A program made the position numbers and the translations under genes. A stretch of 64,000 nucleotides of DNA. Source: JADJNW01 sp964526645. GTDB taxonomy: Bacteria; Bacteroidota; Bacteroidia; Chitinophagales; Saprospiraceae. Below are positions 62,715 to 64,000 of the stretch, in pieces; within the stretch, counting starts at the first letter, position 1, and each line of letters opens with the position of its first letter. A model generated the notes under the pieces. That model was not told the origin of the DNA. It saw only the letters and a list, made by a program, of their open reading frames with translations, and searched no databases. The stretch spans positions 1 to 64,000 of the forward strand of contig CAZGJN010000021.1 in NCBI GenBank assembly GCA_964526645.1, written 5' to 3'.

Positions 62715-62960
62715 CTATACCACAAAGGTAAGTAAAAAATTAATATAAAGCAACTTGACATGGTCTAAAAAAAGCGGGCAGTAAAGTTCATGAACTTTAC
62801 AAGGTGGATCATTAGAGAAATAGGCGTAAATATAATAGCGCCTTAGTACCCTTCCCCTAATCTTAAAGTAGAGTCTGTGATTAATTTGCTCTAATTCATC
62901 CGGAGTCAAATAGTCGATAGAACTATGAGGTCGGAGGCTAAGTTCAATAAACTGTGTCAT
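62715..62960 (-). pseudogene. Remnant of IS3-family transposase (integrase C-terminus)
   Basis: The short frame contains RPHSSIDYLTPDELEQ (about 62933-62886), the hallmark end of the DDE integrase core of IS3-family OrfB. The rest downstream (FKIRGRVLRRYY...) looks non-coding read-through. The main domain is missing, so it is a fragment. Its ATG overlaps the stop of the IS256 transposase as ATGA, which may mark an insertion junction. Confidence 0.55.
62781..62800. repeat. Perfect 20-bp palindrome
   Basis: GTAAAGTTCATGAACTTTAC reads the same on both strands. It sits within the IS3 remnant region, next to a T-rich string (TTGACATGGTC) that may be an IS end. Confidence 0.75.
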
Positions 62961-63631
62961 TTTTTCTTTTCAACAGCAAGGTTGTCATTTTCAATGCTCA
63001 GGTCAAGTTTAAGACGCCCTTCAAAATGGATGGCAAGTTGCTGGACGACCAAGGCCCAATTGGACAGGGGCATGGTCCACTTTGCCATGATATTTCGAGC
63101 CACCAGGAATACGAGCTTCAGCACCGCTGTATCCGAAGGCATTACGCCCTTGGATTTAGTGATTTTACGAATTTGTCGGTTGAAGCCTTCCACCGTATTG
63201 GTGGTGTAAATGAGCCGACGGATCTGAGCCGGGTACTTAAAATACTGACTCAAGCGCTGCCAATGGGTGCGCCAGGATAGGATGACCACCGGATATTTTT
63301 CACCCCATTGCTTTTCTAATTCGTCCAGGTAATATTCGGCTGATTCCTTGCTGGAAGCCTGATAGACCTTTTTCAAATCCTTCAAGAATGTTTTTTCGTC
63401 CCCGGAAGTGATATAGCGCAAGGAATTGCGGATTTGATGCACGATGCACAACTGCACCTCAGTTTTGGGTAAAATGCTTTCAATGGCATCCCCAAAGCCC
63501 GTCAGATTATCAATACAAGCAATCAAAATATCCTGAACGCCCCGGTTTTGCAAATCTGTCAACACTTGCAGCCAAAATCGAGCGCCTTTATTTTCCGACA
63601 GGTATAAGCCTTGCTGACGGTTGGTTTTCAA
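62957..63631 (-). pseudogene. Truncated IS256-family transposase
   Basis: 224 residues remain of about 400. Visible are the DDE parts of the mutator-like transposase: YLSENKGARFWLQVLTDL, NRGVQDILIACIDNLTGF, IVHQIRNSLRYI, and TNTVEGFNRQIRK near the C-terminus; FEGRLK ends it. The N-terminal part with the first catalytic Asp is absent: upstream the frame runs only to a stop at 63668 and the following DNA is not transposase. Confidence 0.85.
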
Positions 63632-64000
63632 GTGGTCCGCACGGCAGTAGCCAAGCCGGTGGAGCGTTTAAAGAGTGAATAATCTTATTATCGTACTTTA
63701 GCTAACCTTTTGACAAAATAAACCTGCTTAAAGTTTTTATTATCAATTTTTTATCTTGTGAAAAACCATAAGCAAAAAGCACTATAAATTACTGTAGGAG
63801 TTACGCAGTTTACAGATTTTAATTGATAATCAATACTTTATGTTAGACTCGATTTTTTGGATTAAAACGCATAGCCGCTGATGTCCAATAAATTAAACAT
63901 TAAATAATATTAACATTTTGGATAAATCGTCTATTTTGCGTAACTCCTATACTATATACATTTCTGAAAAAACATAAGTAAGTGAGTAAAGTTAAAGTAT
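63632..64000. other. AT-rich right edge with a MITE-like element
   Basis: No gene found. The 155-base element with terminal inverted repeats (63795-63949) is the only structure. Confidence 0.6.
63795..63949. mobile_element. MITE-like element with 13-bp terminal inverted repeats
   Basis: TAGGAGTTACGCA at 63795-63807 and its exact inverse TGCGTAACTCCTA at 63937-63949 bound 155 AT-rich bases with no coding frame. TACT lies just outside both ends (one base off on the left), a possible target duplication. Likely a non-autonomous relative of an IS. Confidence 0.7.

Overview
The window looks like chromosome of a Bacteroidota member, most likely Saprospiria (Haliscomenobacter/Lewinella-like). This is inferred from the gene families: a type IX secretion (T9SS) C-terminal sorting domain, TonB receptors with N-terminal carboxypeptidase-regulatory-like domains, DUF2480, Kdo-type LPS genes, a glycine-rich RRM protein, and promoters of the Bacteroidota form TAnnTTTG. 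No tRNA, rRNA, CRISPR array or prophage was recognised. The only mobile DNA is at the right edge.

Layout. 0.1-7.5 kb: envelope and housekeeping genes, including an M1 aminopeptidase, a TM2/TPR/SHOCT protein and a tight operon waaA (Kdo transferase)-wbqC-dynamin-like GTPase. 7.7-15 kb: dodecin, a DUF2064 glycosyltransferase-fold protein, a large TonB receptor, and an ABC importer (binding lipoprotein plus two permeases) with no ATPase. 15-25.7 kb: serine dehydratase, an ECF sigma factor with a small anti-sigma-like protein, an EI24 membrane protein, NlpC/P60 hydrolase, adk, purQ, scpB, DUF2480, a lytic transglycosylase and a second ECF sigma factor. 25.8-29.4 kb: methionine-salvage genes mtnB, mtnD and mtnC behind an O-antigen-ligase-like gene. 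31-38 kb: aconitase, then a sulfur amino-acid stretch (Lrp regulator divergent from a PLP gamma-lyase; cysE-cysM). 38-39.4 kb: two tandem c-type-haem lipoproteins of the DUF3365 type.

39.7-46.3 kb is a self-contained efflux operon (tetR-tolC-adaptor-RND pump). A 13-bp palindrome lies inside the tetR promoter and is repeated before tolC, so the local TetR protein probably represses the whole unit. 46.6-51.4 kb: an acyl-carrier-like protein that lacks its prosthetic-group serine, an overlapping gene of unknown function, and dnaE. 51.4-56.5 kb: S41 protease, an outer-membrane barrel, a divergent TonB receptor, then a 31-residue membrane peptide and a DUF2892 gene behind a CRP/FNR-like site. 56.5-62.6 kb: HAD hydrolase, DUF2541 protein, a huge T9SS surface protein with eight internal repeats flanked by two copies of a 33-bp hairpin, and an RRM protein. 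62.7-64 kb: decayed IS3 and IS256 fragments and a MITE-like element.

Intergenic DNA carries several dispersed palindromic repeat families: a 33-bp element in three copies, a TGTAAAA/CCGCAAAA element in two, and the 33-bp hairpin in two. I did not find a clear new defence or biosynthetic system. The most promising leads are the waaA-wbqC-dynamin operon, the serine-less carrier protein pair, the ATPase-less importer beside a TonB receptor, the CRP-site-controlled small-membrane-protein operon, and the repeat families.
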